In this document: piece by piece, positions 39,418-49,746 of the stretch
How positions within the stretch are numbered: position 1 is the stretch's first letter
Layout of the letters: each line of letters starts with the position of its first letter
Assembly (NCBI RefSeq): GCF_000003605.2
Contig: NW_003121417.1
Coordinates: 273,777-337,776, forward strand
Source of the DNA: Saccoglossus kowalevskii
Taxonomy: Eukaryota > Hemichordata > Enteropneusta > Harrimaniidae
Direction: 5' to 3'
DNA length: 64,000 bases
Position numbers and translations under genes: made by a program
The notes under the pieces: generated by a model
Seen by the model: the letters and a program-made list of their open reading frames with translations, nothing else
What the model was told of the DNA's origin: nothing
Database searches by the model: none

Positions 39418-39747
39418 TTATAAACGGAAAATGGCCTCTTCATTGTTAGTGTCCGCGGATCGGGCGTGTTGCTGATCATGGTCAGCCCGTCTCATGGCTT
39501 CCAGAGCATTACGACGCAGAGTTGATTCTCTAGCCGTATCTAGGTTAGACCTAATAAGCCACACTATAAGCGCGACAAAGATGAAAATTGCCAGAGCACA
39601 TATTGTAAGTCCTTCCACTATCATGCGTTGGCTGAGCGTGTGGTATAGGGTGTAATAATAACCTGGTTGGGTGCCTTCACAAGCATTTGGGCCATTGATC
39701 GATAGCGTGACAGCGGTCAGCGCCACTCTAAAATCGAGCGACCACAT
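39418..39747 (-). CDS. Single-pass membrane protein ORF or terminal exon, unknown family
   Basis: ATG (39745-39747) opens 109 codons ending in TAA. Codon usage is coding-like, with many CTG, ATC, GAC and GCC codons and third-position GC near 55 percent in an AT-rich region. Residues about 44-66 (VEGLTICALAIFIFVALIVWLI) form a clear transmembrane helix, followed by RSN and a charged 40-residue tail with heptad-like spacing (LRRNALEAMRRADHDQQ), probably cytoplasmic. An in-frame TAG lies 18 nt upstream of the ATG. GATTTTAG within the frame could instead be an acceptor, making this the last exon of a receptor-like gene. Length and topology resemble KCNE-type subunits, but the KCNE signature after the helix is absent. 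The family is undetermined. Confidence 0.5.
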   Translation of the reverse strand: MWSLDFRVALTAVTLSINGPNACEGTQPGYYYTLYHTLSQRMIVEGLTICALAIFIFVALIVWLIRSNLDTARESTLRRNALEAMRRADHDQQHARSADTNNEEAIFRL

Positions 39748-40234
39748 AATACACAGGACCCCTTTAAACTAAGACCGATCGCCTCGAATGTAACCGAAGG
39801 CAGTCCCTACATAGTGCAGTGATGTTCACATTTCCACTACGAGGTGAACCTATCGACAACACGCCGACTGGATCACACACATGTACAAGCACAGGGAAGA
39901 GTGCCGTCGAAATTAACTTGCCTGGCATTCGGGTATTTAACGATGCTGTCCACTAACCGCTTTGGATATGTGTGTTCTTCACTACCGCCGGCAGCGAAAA
40001 CATTATTCCTATACAAAACTTCACTTGTCGACATTGACGTATATGTACGTTGTAAATTCACTGGTGATTATCCATGAGAGAAAAACACGTCGCTGTTTAC
40101 AAAAACAGTCTCAGCAGAGAATGGTAATATTTGTTTTCATCCACAGTCTTACAATTGCACTGACAGCGGACGGATGTCGCAACTATTCAGTCGGGCGAGC
40201 GATATTCAGTTGTCAGTACACAATACATTCCAGC

Positions 40235-40246
40235 TATATATATATA
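40235..40246 (+). promoter_or_regulatory. TATA-box-like sequence upstream of the 40.3-kb ORF
   Basis: TATATATATATA lies 78-89 bp before the ATG at 40324. A start about 30 bp downstream would give a 5' leader of some 50 nt. AT repeats are common here, so it may be coincidental. Confidence 0.35.
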
Positions 40247-40323
40247 GTTGCTGACACAAACTATGGAACGACGGAGTGAATGTATGTACGTGAGCCGAAT
40301 CGTGATACGCCGCACACGGTACG

Positions 40324-40551
40324 ATGAGGGCGGTATATATTCTGGGCGGCCTTCTAGTTGTCTGTTCAATCACAACGACCGGATTCCGCGTGTATGTGTG
40401 TAAGTTCTTCGGGCATTGGAAATCCGGGACCAAGAGCAAAATGATGTGGTTTCCGTCGACCCGTGTATTCACCGATACACTCCGCTGTACATACATGATC
40501 TCACTGACGTCCCACAAAGAAGATAGCGACGTTTGTATCTCCGTTAGCTGA
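40324..40551 (+). CDS. Candidate secreted small Cys-containing protein (domain 1)
   Basis: ATG opens 75 codons to TGA. The N terminus MRAVYILGGLLVVCSITTT reads as a signal peptide. The mature part has cysteines at 26, 55 and 71 and MWFP at 41-44, giving C-x15-W-F-P-x10-C-x15-C. Nearly the same spacing and MW[FY]P occur in the frame at 40935-41197, with little DNA similarity, which favours true coding on this strand. A TATA-like box lies upstream and AATAAA follows at 40580-40585. The antisense frame (40290-40547) is also open with an excellent acceptor and strong codon periodicity, so strand is not settled. The spacing is vaguely reminiscent of WSC domains. Confidence 0.4.
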   Translation: MRAVYILGGLLVVCSITTTGFRVYVCKFFGHWKSGTKSKMMWFPSTRVFTDTLRCTYMISLTSHKEDSDVCISVS

Positions 40552-40579
40552 GGAATACAATGGCGTAATAACAATGCTG

Positions 40580-40585
40580 AATAAA
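40580..40585 (+). terminator. Poly(A) signal AATAAA
   Basis: Canonical hexamer 29 nt after the TGA of the 40324-40551 frame. The spacing is short but workable. The hexamer is common in AT-rich DNA. Confidence 0.3.
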
Positions 40586-40755
40586 GTCAAGTCACAAAAA
40601 CTTATAGAAAGCAATTGAGAAATGGTGTCTTCAGAGTTACAATATTGTTATTTAGGCGCTTACGATATCTTGCCTATTGCGTGCGATAAGCTTATCATTG
40701 CTTGGCTTTATCGGCGTGTACACTGCATACAACACTACAACACTGCAGCACTAGC

Positions 40756-40919
<164 letters not shown>

Positions 40920-40934
40920 TGGTTATTTTCCAGG

Positions 40935-41197
40935 CTGGAGGCAGACACACATCATCAACGCATATCGATCGTGTTTTACCTGCTTTCTGTTACGAGATGA
41001 TTCGAACAAATCACTACCAGTATTCAAACGACGGTATGTGGTATCCAAATATGACCAAGTCGACTGCGCTAACATTCTGCAAACAAGATACACCGAGGCT
41101 AATACCAAAGAATGTAACAAGAGAGAACTGTTTTGTCATTAATTCAATTAAAATGGAAATACTTTATTTGAAACGTAAAGTATTCCAAATGACACGT
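40935..41197 (+). CDS. Candidate exon with Cys/Trp domain (domain 2, WSC-like spacing)
   Basis: An acceptor-like GGTTATTTTCCAG ends at 40934, immediately after the AAAT array. The frame then runs open to TAG (41198). It encodes C-x16-W-Y-P-x10-C-x16-C, matching the 40324 ORF in spacing and in MW[FY]P. It has two N-glycosylation sequons (NMT, NVT). MTKSTALTFC aligns with the MTxxxCxxFC block of WSC domains, but with the first Cys replaced. The terminal CxC of WSC is also missing its second Cys, so both would be lost together. A GTATGT donor at about 41033 is an alternative exon end. The true 3' end is uncertain; residues after about 41115 look less coding-like. The family assignment is inference. 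Confidence 0.35.
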
Positions 41198-41276
41198 TAG
41201 ATCTCAAATTCAAGGTGATGCATGTGATTACTATCCTCGCAGAACATGGGTGTGAGCGTTCAAGCACCCAGACAGT

Positions 41277-41380
41277 TGATTGATTGAATGAATGAATGAA
41301 TGAATGAATGAATGAATGAATGAATGAATGAATGAATGAATGAATGATTGATTGAATGAATGAATGAATGAATGAATGAA

Positions 41381-41475
<95 letters not shown>

Positions 41476-41477
41476 AA
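41277..41477. repeat. (AATG)n followed by (AAAT)n microsatellite
   Basis: About 110 bp of AATG (with ATTG interruptions) passes directly into about 90 bp of AAAT. Minus-strand frames across it read S-F-I-H then L-F-I-Y repeats and are artefacts. Confidence 0.97.
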
Positions 41478-42373
41478 ACATGAATAAATACATTTATAAA
41501 TTTTCACTTTGTAATACCTAATGACTGCTTTACTTATGTTGAGTACAAATAATACGTATCGATCTGTGAGCCACACAGACCGTGACAATGATTGATAGAG
41601 CAATGTTAGTAACAATTACCTCCATGAATCAGGGGATTTCCAGTAACAACACGCATTCGTACATAAATGAACTCACAAAGTGGTTCAAGCGGCCCATTAC
41701 ATAGGACTAACAGGCGATCATCACAGAACAATTTCTAGCAGAAATGAATTCCCGTAGAAGACTGATGGCGGTGTCGATCGGCGTCGATCGGTCACAATCT
41801 TCGTGTTCATCGCGGCATAGCTGCTTCATCTACTGCAAACCCTGAGGGATTCTTGATGTGATAATTCTTAAATCTTAGCCTAAATTCATCAATCACGTGC
41901 ATCCGTGAGGCCCTTGAGCGTACAGTAAAAATGCAGGTAACTGGATGAGACGACATCTCAATACACTATGCTTAGTTTTGGACAGTTGTATCGACTGGCG
42001 CTATCACTATCTGTCTCGACCAAATAACAATTTAGAGCGAACACACCTTAACGTGTATCGAGCACAATGTACGCACTACACACACTTTTTAGGGATAATT
42101 TCGAGAATATGAGGAAATTTAATTATGCTAAATCATTGCATGTAATTAGCTGTTTTTTATCGGTCCGTCCCATTCGTTAGAAACCCCCAGTCGTGACGCA
42201 TCAGTGTTCTCCATTATGTAACATCGAAATGTAACATCGAACAGCACTCTTTATGTGGAAATTCTATGTTTCTACTAATTATGCGGGGATTGCGCACACT
42301 TGTACGTGCAAAATGCACGCCAAGAGGCAGTATAATATAATCAATTGTTGAATGATAAAGCACGCACAGTTGT
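41478..42373. other. No gene recognised
   Basis: Mixed-composition sequence with two tiny direct duplications (TGTAACATCGAA twice near 42218-42241; GTCGATCGG twice near 41770-41790). No exon candidate. Confidence 0.45.
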
Positions 42374-42599
42374 TTACATTACACGCGTTCTGTAAATGTA
42401 CGTGTATTTGGCAACTGCGGCAGTCGACATAGTATTGACAGATGTGAAATTTTGAATAACCAGTTCCCGCCTGTCACGGCACAACAAATCTGACCAACCT
42501 ACACGGATAAACCTCGTAAAATATTCAGTTTGAGAAATTATTTCATTTAATAATTTACGACGCTGGGCTTGTTTACAGTGCAGCGGTTCTGAAAGTAAT
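42374..42599 (-). CDS. Candidate terminal exon, unknown protein
   Basis: A strong acceptor on the minus strand (pyrimidine-rich tract ending TATCTTCACAACAG, AG at 42600-42601) is followed by a frame open for 75 codons to TAA at 42374. The peptide includes KQAQRRKLLNEIISQTEYFT and RVGWSDLLCRDRRELVI, charged and helix-like. No poly(A) hexamer was found close downstream. A donor-like site within (about 42530) would shorten it. The family is not recognised. Confidence 0.27.
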
Positions 42600-43121
42600 C
42601 TGTTGTGAAGATATAAAACAAATGAAAGAATCAAAATGAAATTAGATTTTGGTAAATACGAAATACGTGGCATAGGTGAGAGCATTTGGGGGTTTCTGAC
42701 ATGATTAGCGTGCTTAGTTTGGATCGCAGACGATAACTTTATGTCTCTTAAGCTTCGTGATTATTATCGCATTTTTAACCTATTGATAATTGAATCGATT
42801 TATTGGTACACTTTGATCTGACTACTCGGGGGTCACTTTCCGGGGTCACTTATCAGTTGACACGACCTATACTCGTGACAAACTCGCGCTGACAAACTCG
42901 CTGTTATAGCGCTCGATGTTTTACTGGGGAAACAGTCGTACGATTGGCTGATCTGTATCACATGTTCCAATAACGCGGCAACTGATTGTTTCAGTTTTCG
43001 TCTTCCCGTGAAAAAAAAAAAATGTCAGGTAACACTAGAATGGGAACTGATTCGCGGCGGATTTACCGTACGTAACCTACGGAGCTCACTAGCTGACGTA
43101 CCCGTCGCGTACTCGACTCCC

Positions 43122-43127
43122 TATAAG
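43122..43127 (+). promoter_or_regulatory. TATA-like box of a candidate promoter
   Basis: CCCTATAAGCC lies in a locally CpG-richer stretch (about 42,830-43,260). An initiator-like CTCATTG is centred about 33 bp downstream (A at 43155). ATTGG lies between them and TGACGTAC lies 30 bp upstream. It would drive the exon at 43215. Confidence 0.4.
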
Positions 43128-43214
43128 CCAGATTGGCTCGATATCCGTTGACTCATTGCATATGCAGCGATCGTTCCGTTTAACCCCTACGTCGCAAACA
43201 GTGCAGAAGATCAC

Positions 43215-43274
43215 ATGGACAAGGAGAATTTAAAAGTTCACCTAATCGCGGAACGTAAACTGCTTCCTAATCAG
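43215..43274 (+). CDS. Candidate first coding exon, unknown protein
   Basis: ATG GAC AAG GAG begins 20 codons (MDKENLKVHLIAERKLLPNQ) that end exactly at a consensus donor, AATCAG|GTACAC, in phase 0. The exon lies about 60 bp after a predicted start with a correctly placed TATA-like box. Third-position GC is 9 of 20. Read through, the frame stops eight codons later, as expected for an intron. Exons at 48271 and 49642 are also phase 0 and in order, so they could belong together. The encoded family is not recognised, and the model needs transcript evidence. Confidence 0.36.
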
Positions 43275-44968
43275 GTACACGAGTCGAGTAATGGGTCTTA
43301 AGCTTTACTTGTAGTCAATTATACGATGACAACTATCTCATCAATACATCTATCTATACAAAAAGAGTTAAGACGTTAAAAGCTTTCTCCATATATAGTT
43401 TCATGGCCAAGCTTTGATAATTTTTGTTTATTTACTCTGTTTTTTGGAGTCTGTAATCACCTTCATCATTTGTAACTTTAGTTCTACGTATTTTATCGAA
43501 TCATCAGGATATTACTTATTACTACATTTTCATACATCGCATCGTCACCGCAAAACGGAGGTTGCCGAGTATTTGTTGTTTTAATCCATGCAATTACCCT
43601 GTATTAACCCTTTTGTTAAATTTTACCTCAAGACATTTATTATGTAGATCGGTATCATTCGAAATAACAAATAAGAATAAATAAATAAATAAATAAATAA
43701 ATAATAAAATAATAAAATAATAAAAACACTTTTTATTTGTGTTATAATTGCCAGTGGCAACTATACCAGTGAGCTATTTGACGATCTAATTTTCAAACGG
43801 AAAGAGAACATATAGATTGTAACTTGAAGCATTTACATTTCAAGCATAACCCGTATGTAAACTATCAGCTTTGCATAATATCCAGATATCAAAAAGAGAA
43901 GAAAATTCCGACGTTTAATATCATTTGTTATTGTAAGTGTAACATCTTTCGATCCCTTCTCAATATAGGATATAATGAACAAAGGTAAATTTGACGACGA
44001 TATTTTCTTCGGATGGCAGCGTAGCAATACACATTCCAACAGCACAATGCGCAGTACATGGTGCGCACCGATACACATCCACTGTACTCGAAATTAGGGC
44101 ACGGGAGAGAAATAAACACTAAATCGATTTGTTTAACATGACATTTATAACTATAACAAGTTTAAAATTAAATTGCATCTCTAGCCGTCTCATGTGACTT
44201 TTTCTAAAAATAGCACCCGAGCTAAAACGCCGTGACACAAAAGTGACATTTGTATTTATCAGCGCGATCAATTCAGCGAGATATTACTATGTAAGATTTT
44301 CAGAATGACAGGTATGGGACAACATAATTAAAATTTGTACGACCCTAAGTGTGATAAATCCCTACAAGGTCAAACATTTAAATTGATTCCTGACCTGAAA
44401 CATGCGTATTTATAAGTAGGGGATTCGGTAATCTGACATTCGAATTGCATTCTGGGATTTTGCTAAACTATGGGCAGACGACATGGAAATTTAATGCACA
44501 AATGAGATCTGATAGTTTAGAGTCTGAAATGATTACAATCGAAGTATAGGTTTCTCTTCTAAGCGTGATAAGATATTGTTATCATAACAGGCTTGCTTTA
44601 ATGTTTAGTGAAAATATCAAACGCGTAGAGACAATAACGTTTTCGTCGTTATCGAGTTTGCGATATATGCGGTATATTGGAACTAGTTCGACTACGTAAC
44701 CATTCTACCATCTACTGAAGACGGAGCTATACCACCAGCCGACAAGCTCCAAAAATCTCCAATGTAATTTCTCGTGACGTTTCTATACATCCTCCCCACC
44801 ATGCGGTATGTTGGGCAGAGATAAGCGAACGCAAGATTGTGACATGCTATCGAAGCTTACGCTTAAAAACGTCTGGCTCACTTGATTATACATTTATAAA
44901 ATTGTTCTCTACTAACTGCGTAAAAATCAATTAAATACCAACTTGCTCACTACCATCCATGCTCAGTA
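43275..44968. other. No exon recognised
   Basis: If the 43215 exon is real this is its intron. It holds only the AAAT tract at 43669-43728; no coding-like segment between good splice sites was seen. Confidence 0.4.
43669..43728. repeat. (AAAT)n/(AAAAT)n microsatellite
   Basis: About 60 bp of AAAT passing into AATAAA units. Confidence 0.95.
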
Positions 44969-44971
44969 TAA

Positions 44972-45377
44972 GGCCAAACAATGTTTTTTGTTGCCCTCAG
45001 CGACCGACCGAACAATATGAAATATCGGGTCGCGTTTTTTTTTTTTTTTTTTTTTTAATAGTCCCAAATATTAAAAACTCACCATTTTAAGAAGTAAAAA
45101 AGTGTTTCCTCTAAAAATTAACAATCCCGGACCGTTGTTTGTTCCCCAGGGTCCCCGGGGAATAAGTGGCGACTTTGAACCTCGGGTTGATCTGTATTTA
45201 AATACAAAAGACTGAAAGAAACACTTTGATTTTTGTGTTTAATATCTAGCATGCGTTTGATTGATTCCCATATACCTATTTTCGATATTCTTAGTTTTCA
45301 CCAGAAAAAAAAATCCGACGGGCTGACCCAATTTTTTCAATTTTCCGACTTGAGGCAACATAAGTTTTTTTTTGGCC
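44972..45377. mobile_element. 406-bp Harbinger-like MITE with TAA target duplication
   Basis: Both ends are GGCCAAA...TTTGGCC, directly flanked by TAA (44969-44971 and 45378-45380). The inverted termini continue imperfectly for about 65 bp, sharing TGTTGCC, TCA, GTCGG/GACCG and TCGGGTC/TTGGGTC blocks. PIF/Harbinger elements duplicate a TWA trinucleotide and often begin with GGCC or GGGCC, so this assignment follows known family habits. The interior is non-coding and holds a T22 run (45035-45056) and CCCCGGGG. Good-looking splice acceptors inside it (44992-45000, about 45150) are therefore probably fortuitous. Confidence 0.7.
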
Positions 45378-46161
45378 TAATTCTCCAACATTAACTTATA
45401 GTCTGTACGTGCGTACGCACATAATACATATATACACTGTCTTCACGGCAGTTACTTTAGCCGAGACAGCTACTCGGCGTAGTACTGATTCTAGTTAATG
45501 ATTAAGTCAATCGGTAGTCATTGCCCATCTTCTTTCTAGCCACCGATACAACTTATATATCAAAGTTCACCTCCCATGGGAAGCGGTACTCGAGAACGAT
45601 TGACGTGCATGGCGATCGATACACGAACAAACTGTACTTCTGTAATGGTGTCGTTACATTTTGATGAGCTCGTAACCGAATTAAGATGAACTGTTTCTGG
45701 GTTTTGGCTATTATTGTAATCTGGTAAATATCCCCTGAGTTCAATAATGCTTTACGTTTGGGCGCAGCTCATCAATGCTAGTTTTATCGTAAATAGTGAG
45801 TTACCGGGAATTGAGCTTATCTGAACGATACATTTGATATGATTATTAGGATGAACGCAAAAAAAAAAATAGAATACATACTATCTGGTAATTGGATTCT
45901 CTGTTTCCTCGGGAGGAATTCAGTAGTGGGGTATATGTTGCACGGTGACCGTGCTGCGCGGTGCACGATATATGCATTATTAATACTGCGAATAGGTTTC
46001 AACGAAACTTATTTTACTCGACAATAATTTTTCTGCTTAATTGGTTAACTACTGACTTTTCGGCGCATCATTCCATATGTACCTGATTGCATGGAGAGTG
46101 TGAATGTAAATTCGGATGATGATAGTTTTCGTTTTTTATAACATTTTGACTGAAATATAAG

Positions 46162-46311
46162 ATGCGAAAGATATGCTGTTACCTGAGAACATCGTCTAAA
46201 CTGGGTGAGGTCTCTGAGGTTCCGGTTGTGTTCGGGCTTCCGATTAAAACGGGGCGCCGCGGAGAGTGCTCATCGTGGGTTGCGTTGAATTATACGCCAA
46301 ACCCTTTTTGA
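46162..46311 (+). CDS. Candidate short ORF or exon in a CpG-rich patch
   Basis: ATG opens 49 codons to TGA across a short GC- and CpG-rich patch (46195-46290). The peptide includes LGEVSEVPVVFGLPIKTGRR and ends ALNYTPNPF. GC by codon position is about 58/50/58. A donor-like CTGG|GTGAGG at about 46204 could end an exon after the first 14 codons. The patch may instead be a regulatory CpG cluster. The family is not recognised. Confidence 0.2.
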   Translation: MRKICCYLRTSSKLGEVSEVPVVFGLPIKTGRRGECSSWVALNYTPNPF

Positions 46312-48270
46312 CGGTATATTTTGAATAGCCAGATACAGGCGAAACATTTTTTCGAGGAGCTTGTGTTTAGCACGGGTAGCTGTAATTCGATTTTGATCTG
46401 ATGTTAGGTTTATCGCTAAACACGCTGTGCTCAATTTAAAATGCCCCTTAATAATCCCTAGAAGAGATTCTTTTCCGCGTATAACAGGAATGTTGATTTT
46501 AAACGGAACAAATTAGCAATTAATTTGGCTGTACCCAGTCAATTACATACCAACAACTGTGTCTGAATACGGGATTAGTTATCGTCAGTGTGTGATTAAC
46601 AGAGAAGCGACGGCACGTGTGTAGCTCATCACATTCACTATAGACATGTTGTTATAAAGTGTGGAAAATCACCACGCACATGTTCAATAGAGGCTGATTG
46701 TCTGCGAGATTTTCGTAGACAACTTACACGAGTTAACTACAGAAATCGCCATGTAACTGCATTTTTTTCTTCCGGCGCCCTGGACTGACGAGTATGGGGT
46801 CAAGGGTTATGTTTAGCTAGCGACGCCCGCTAGCGACGAACCACTTTAGTGACGTCAAAATGATGTGTGTATGTGCGTGCGTAAACAATATCGTGCAAAT
46901 AAACAAATCAGTTTGGTTATGTAGTCTTTCTTTGTTATATATACAGCAAATCTTTAAAAAAAATCGGAAGACCAGATCAAAATATGTCGATGCTGAGAAC
47001 GGCGTCCTCTACAACCATTTACGTCACCGTAGTAGTTCGTCGATAGAGGGCGAGTCGTATATACTAATCGCGACAAGGCTGTAAACAGATGATGCATGTT
47101 TGTACTGTTTTACAACAGTTCACACATTTATTTATATGTACGCTCTGTTACGCATAAAACATGGGAAGGGTTTTAGAACGGTCTTGGTGGTGTTTGAGGT
47201 AAAAACATTTCCCAATTGATCGTTTGAGTAGAACTAAGGCAGCCATGCTGTCACGTCAGCCAGTCATGCGTAGAATTGTATGAGCTGGTATTTAGAATCA
47301 GTATATTTCGTGACTGAAAGCAACTGATAAAGTCCAAACAGACAAAATGACAATCCTTTGTAACTGTGACTGTGTGTGTTCGTTCTTTGCATACAAAAAG
47401 AAACGTGGAAATGTTTAAAGAAGCTAGTTGTCTTTGCTTGTAGGGCTAGTTTGATTTTTTTTCATGGATGCCATTTTATAATTATGTATACATATATTTC
47501 CGCTATTGTATTTCTGAGCCCAAGTTAAGTTTAAAAGTTAAATATTATTTTAATTATTCTTTGTTAAATAGTTTCTGAAAAGGTCTTCCCCTGGAGAGAT
47601 AAATCAAATGGTGGCTTTGGGGAGATACGTGTTTGCTGATATTATTAGTTTGAAGATCATGTTTAAGAACTCGCAATGAAAAGTTGATTGCTTTGCTTAT
47701 TTCATAGATTTGCTGTAATCACAAATTCAATAGCCATAATATTAAAACACAATCACTAAAAAAAAGAGATGTATAGTTATTAAGAAAACGAAAAAGACAA
47801 TCGCCACGGTTATATTATATTTCTGCGCTCATTTGCGTAGAACCTTTGCAAATGTACATTTTCGCGCTATATCGAGACACTGACATTTTGTATATCATCA
47901 ATATATCTTCCCACAAAGACGAGCGATTACGTGACGTAAATGGAACAGGAAGGTGTTGACAATCATGTTGACATTGAGTTGATTTATAGTCGTACGTCAA
48001 ATAAAAAAGAATGTTTTCAAGAGATTTATGATTTCTTAAACGACAACGCAACATCTAATTATGAAAGATATTATGTATGGATTTAAAAAAATAAATCGAA
48101 AAAGTGAAATGTTATGAAAGTGATAAAAACATTATATAACATGACCATTAGACATAGATAGTTGTAGATGTCCTGCACCGTGACCCTGCGTTGAAACGAA
48201 GACCCGTCTTCTATTATTCCAGTCTAGTGTACAATGTTTTAATTGTTTATCATCGCTTTTCTCTTCCCAG
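46312..48270. other. No exon recognised
   Basis: Contains a 10-bp direct duplication (GCTAGCGACG twice, 46816-46838) and ordinary AT-rich sequence. The 79-codon minus frame at 47815-48054 is unremarkable. Confidence 0.4.
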
Positions 48271-48315
48271 ATCGCCAAGGGGGCGGTGAATCTCTACGCA
48301 TACATGAATGTACAT
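48271..48315 (+). CDS. Candidate 45-nt phase-0 exon
   Basis: A very strong acceptor (ATCGCTTTTCTCTTCCCAG) is followed by 15 open codons reading IAKGAVNLYAYMNVH and the donor CAT|GTAAGA. Ten of fifteen third positions are G or C. It is phase 0 at both ends, like the candidate exons at 43215 and 49642. Very short exons give little statistical support, so the splice signals carry the call. Confidence 0.35.
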
Positions 48316-49416
48316 GTAAGACGGGAGAACTGACAACAAGAATGAATTTAATTCACCTGTGACACTCGGGTTTGATTAGCCGCAAGCGCCAACAGCGTGG
48401 AATGACTCATTTACAGTCCAGTGACGCTATCGCCTAAATCAACGCCTCTGAGATACACATCGTAAGTATACACTTACAAGGCGTCTGAATCAACAATTTA
48501 TCCAATCTCACCTGTGGTCGTACTTCTGATGATAGCGCGTTCGCTGTTTCATCTATCTGCCCTGGGAAAGGATTGCTTTGAATAATTCATGCGTGCCACT
48601 CGTACGCGGATCGAAGATTCTCTTTCAATCCGCCAAGTCTGAGTATATGCTTCTGTCTAGGTGGACTGATAGTTGATTGGGGTATATTGTGATTCAGTGA
48701 AATTGAATGAACTGAGAACACGCAGAGTAGAATTATTTCAGCCCAAAATTCAGCCCATTAACTATATTTTCTAGTAAGGATATTGATGTTTATCTTACAG
48801 CTCACGTTGATTGCGTGAAAAATACTGATTTCAATGTATATCCCCGAGAAAGCGCGGTACATATATTTGTCACAATTGGACGCATATTGGATGTAAAATT
48901 ATCAATAACCGGTGGGAATACGTGCTATTTTACTTTGAACAGCGCAGCGAACTGATCAAGTTGTTATGGGGTTAATGCATCCAACATTTAAACACAAGCC
49001 TGGACATTCACCTCAACACCGCTAATTATTTTGGTAATTGTTTTTATTTGAATTCCCCGCATCAAAATGTGCTCAAGCTGGCCTTAAAGTTTCAAAGTTG
49101 TTCTTCAGAGAGTTTTTTTCAGGCAGAAGAGGTTTAGGCTGCTGAGAAGCACGTGTCGACAGCGAAGGTAATAAACATCTCCGGATATGCAAATTAGAAC
49201 ACCAAATCAAGACATCTGGCAATGTCGGGAGATGTTAGAAAGTATCGCTTCACTGTGTTCCACAGTGATTACACGTATTGTCGGTATGTGTTGATTTAAT
49301 TTATCTTCCTACATCCGCACCGGATCATATAACACAGATTAAATAATTTATGATAATAGCGTGCAAATAAAATGAGAAATAAATTTGTGGTGTTCGATTA
49401 GAAATTCATTTTCCAG

Positions 49417-49594
49417 CTGCTTGGATGCCGTTTTGGATATGGAATGGACATGCCGACATCGAACCCCATATCATTTGGTACTACAAATCATCACTCAGAA
49501 TCACAAGCATTAAATAATACAACAAAACACGCTGACGATTGCAATGTAATGCCTGTCGACACTGTACTTGTATATTCACGAAGTGAATGCAGGG
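49417..49594 (+). CDS. Candidate exon, possibly alternative
   Basis: The acceptor TTCATTTTCCAG is followed by a frame open for 75 codons to TAG (49639-49641), including LLGCRFGYGMDMPTSNPISF. Possible donors are GGG|GTATGA (49595) or AAT|GTAATG (about 49548). Only the second keeps phase 0 with the next exon at 49642. It may be an alternative or retained segment. Composition is weaker than that of the 49642 exon. Confidence 0.22.
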
Positions 49595-49641
49595 GTATGA
49601 GATTGAAAAATATAGTTGTGTGTTTCCCCTTTTTTCTGTAG

Positions 49642-49746
49642 GATTTGACATCGTATAAATACATCTCTGTGGAAACGAGGACTGCACCTAATACGGCGAT
49701 CGAAGACAAACTGAATTACTATGCATGTACGATCAATACGAACTAC
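49642..49746 (+). CDS. Candidate 105-nt phase-0 exon, unknown protein
   Basis: The acceptor tract TTTCCCCTTTTTTCTGTAG and the perfect donor TAC|GTGAGT enclose exactly 35 codons with no stop, entering and leaving in phase 0. Third-position GC is 18 of 35. The peptide includes SYKYISVETRTAPNTAIEDK and ends ACTINTNY. It is the best single splice-bounded exon in the window. Antisense frames are also open here (49481-49770), but they lack matching splice signals. The family is not recognised. Confidence 0.42.

Noticed and set aside
41148-41615. 155-codon minus-strand ORF (and 41260-41493) rich in S-F-I-H and L-F-I-Y repeats
   Set aside because: The length is produced by the AATG/AAAT array, which has no in-frame stops.
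44992-45030. Strong acceptor-like tract followed by an open segment
   Set aside because: Lies inside the Harbinger-like MITE terminus, so it is explained by the element.
49123-49167. 45-nt segment between TTTTTTTCAG and AAG|GTAATA
   Set aside because: Splice signals look good, but the only open frame is out of phase with the neighbouring exon candidates. Kept as a possible non-coding exon at most.
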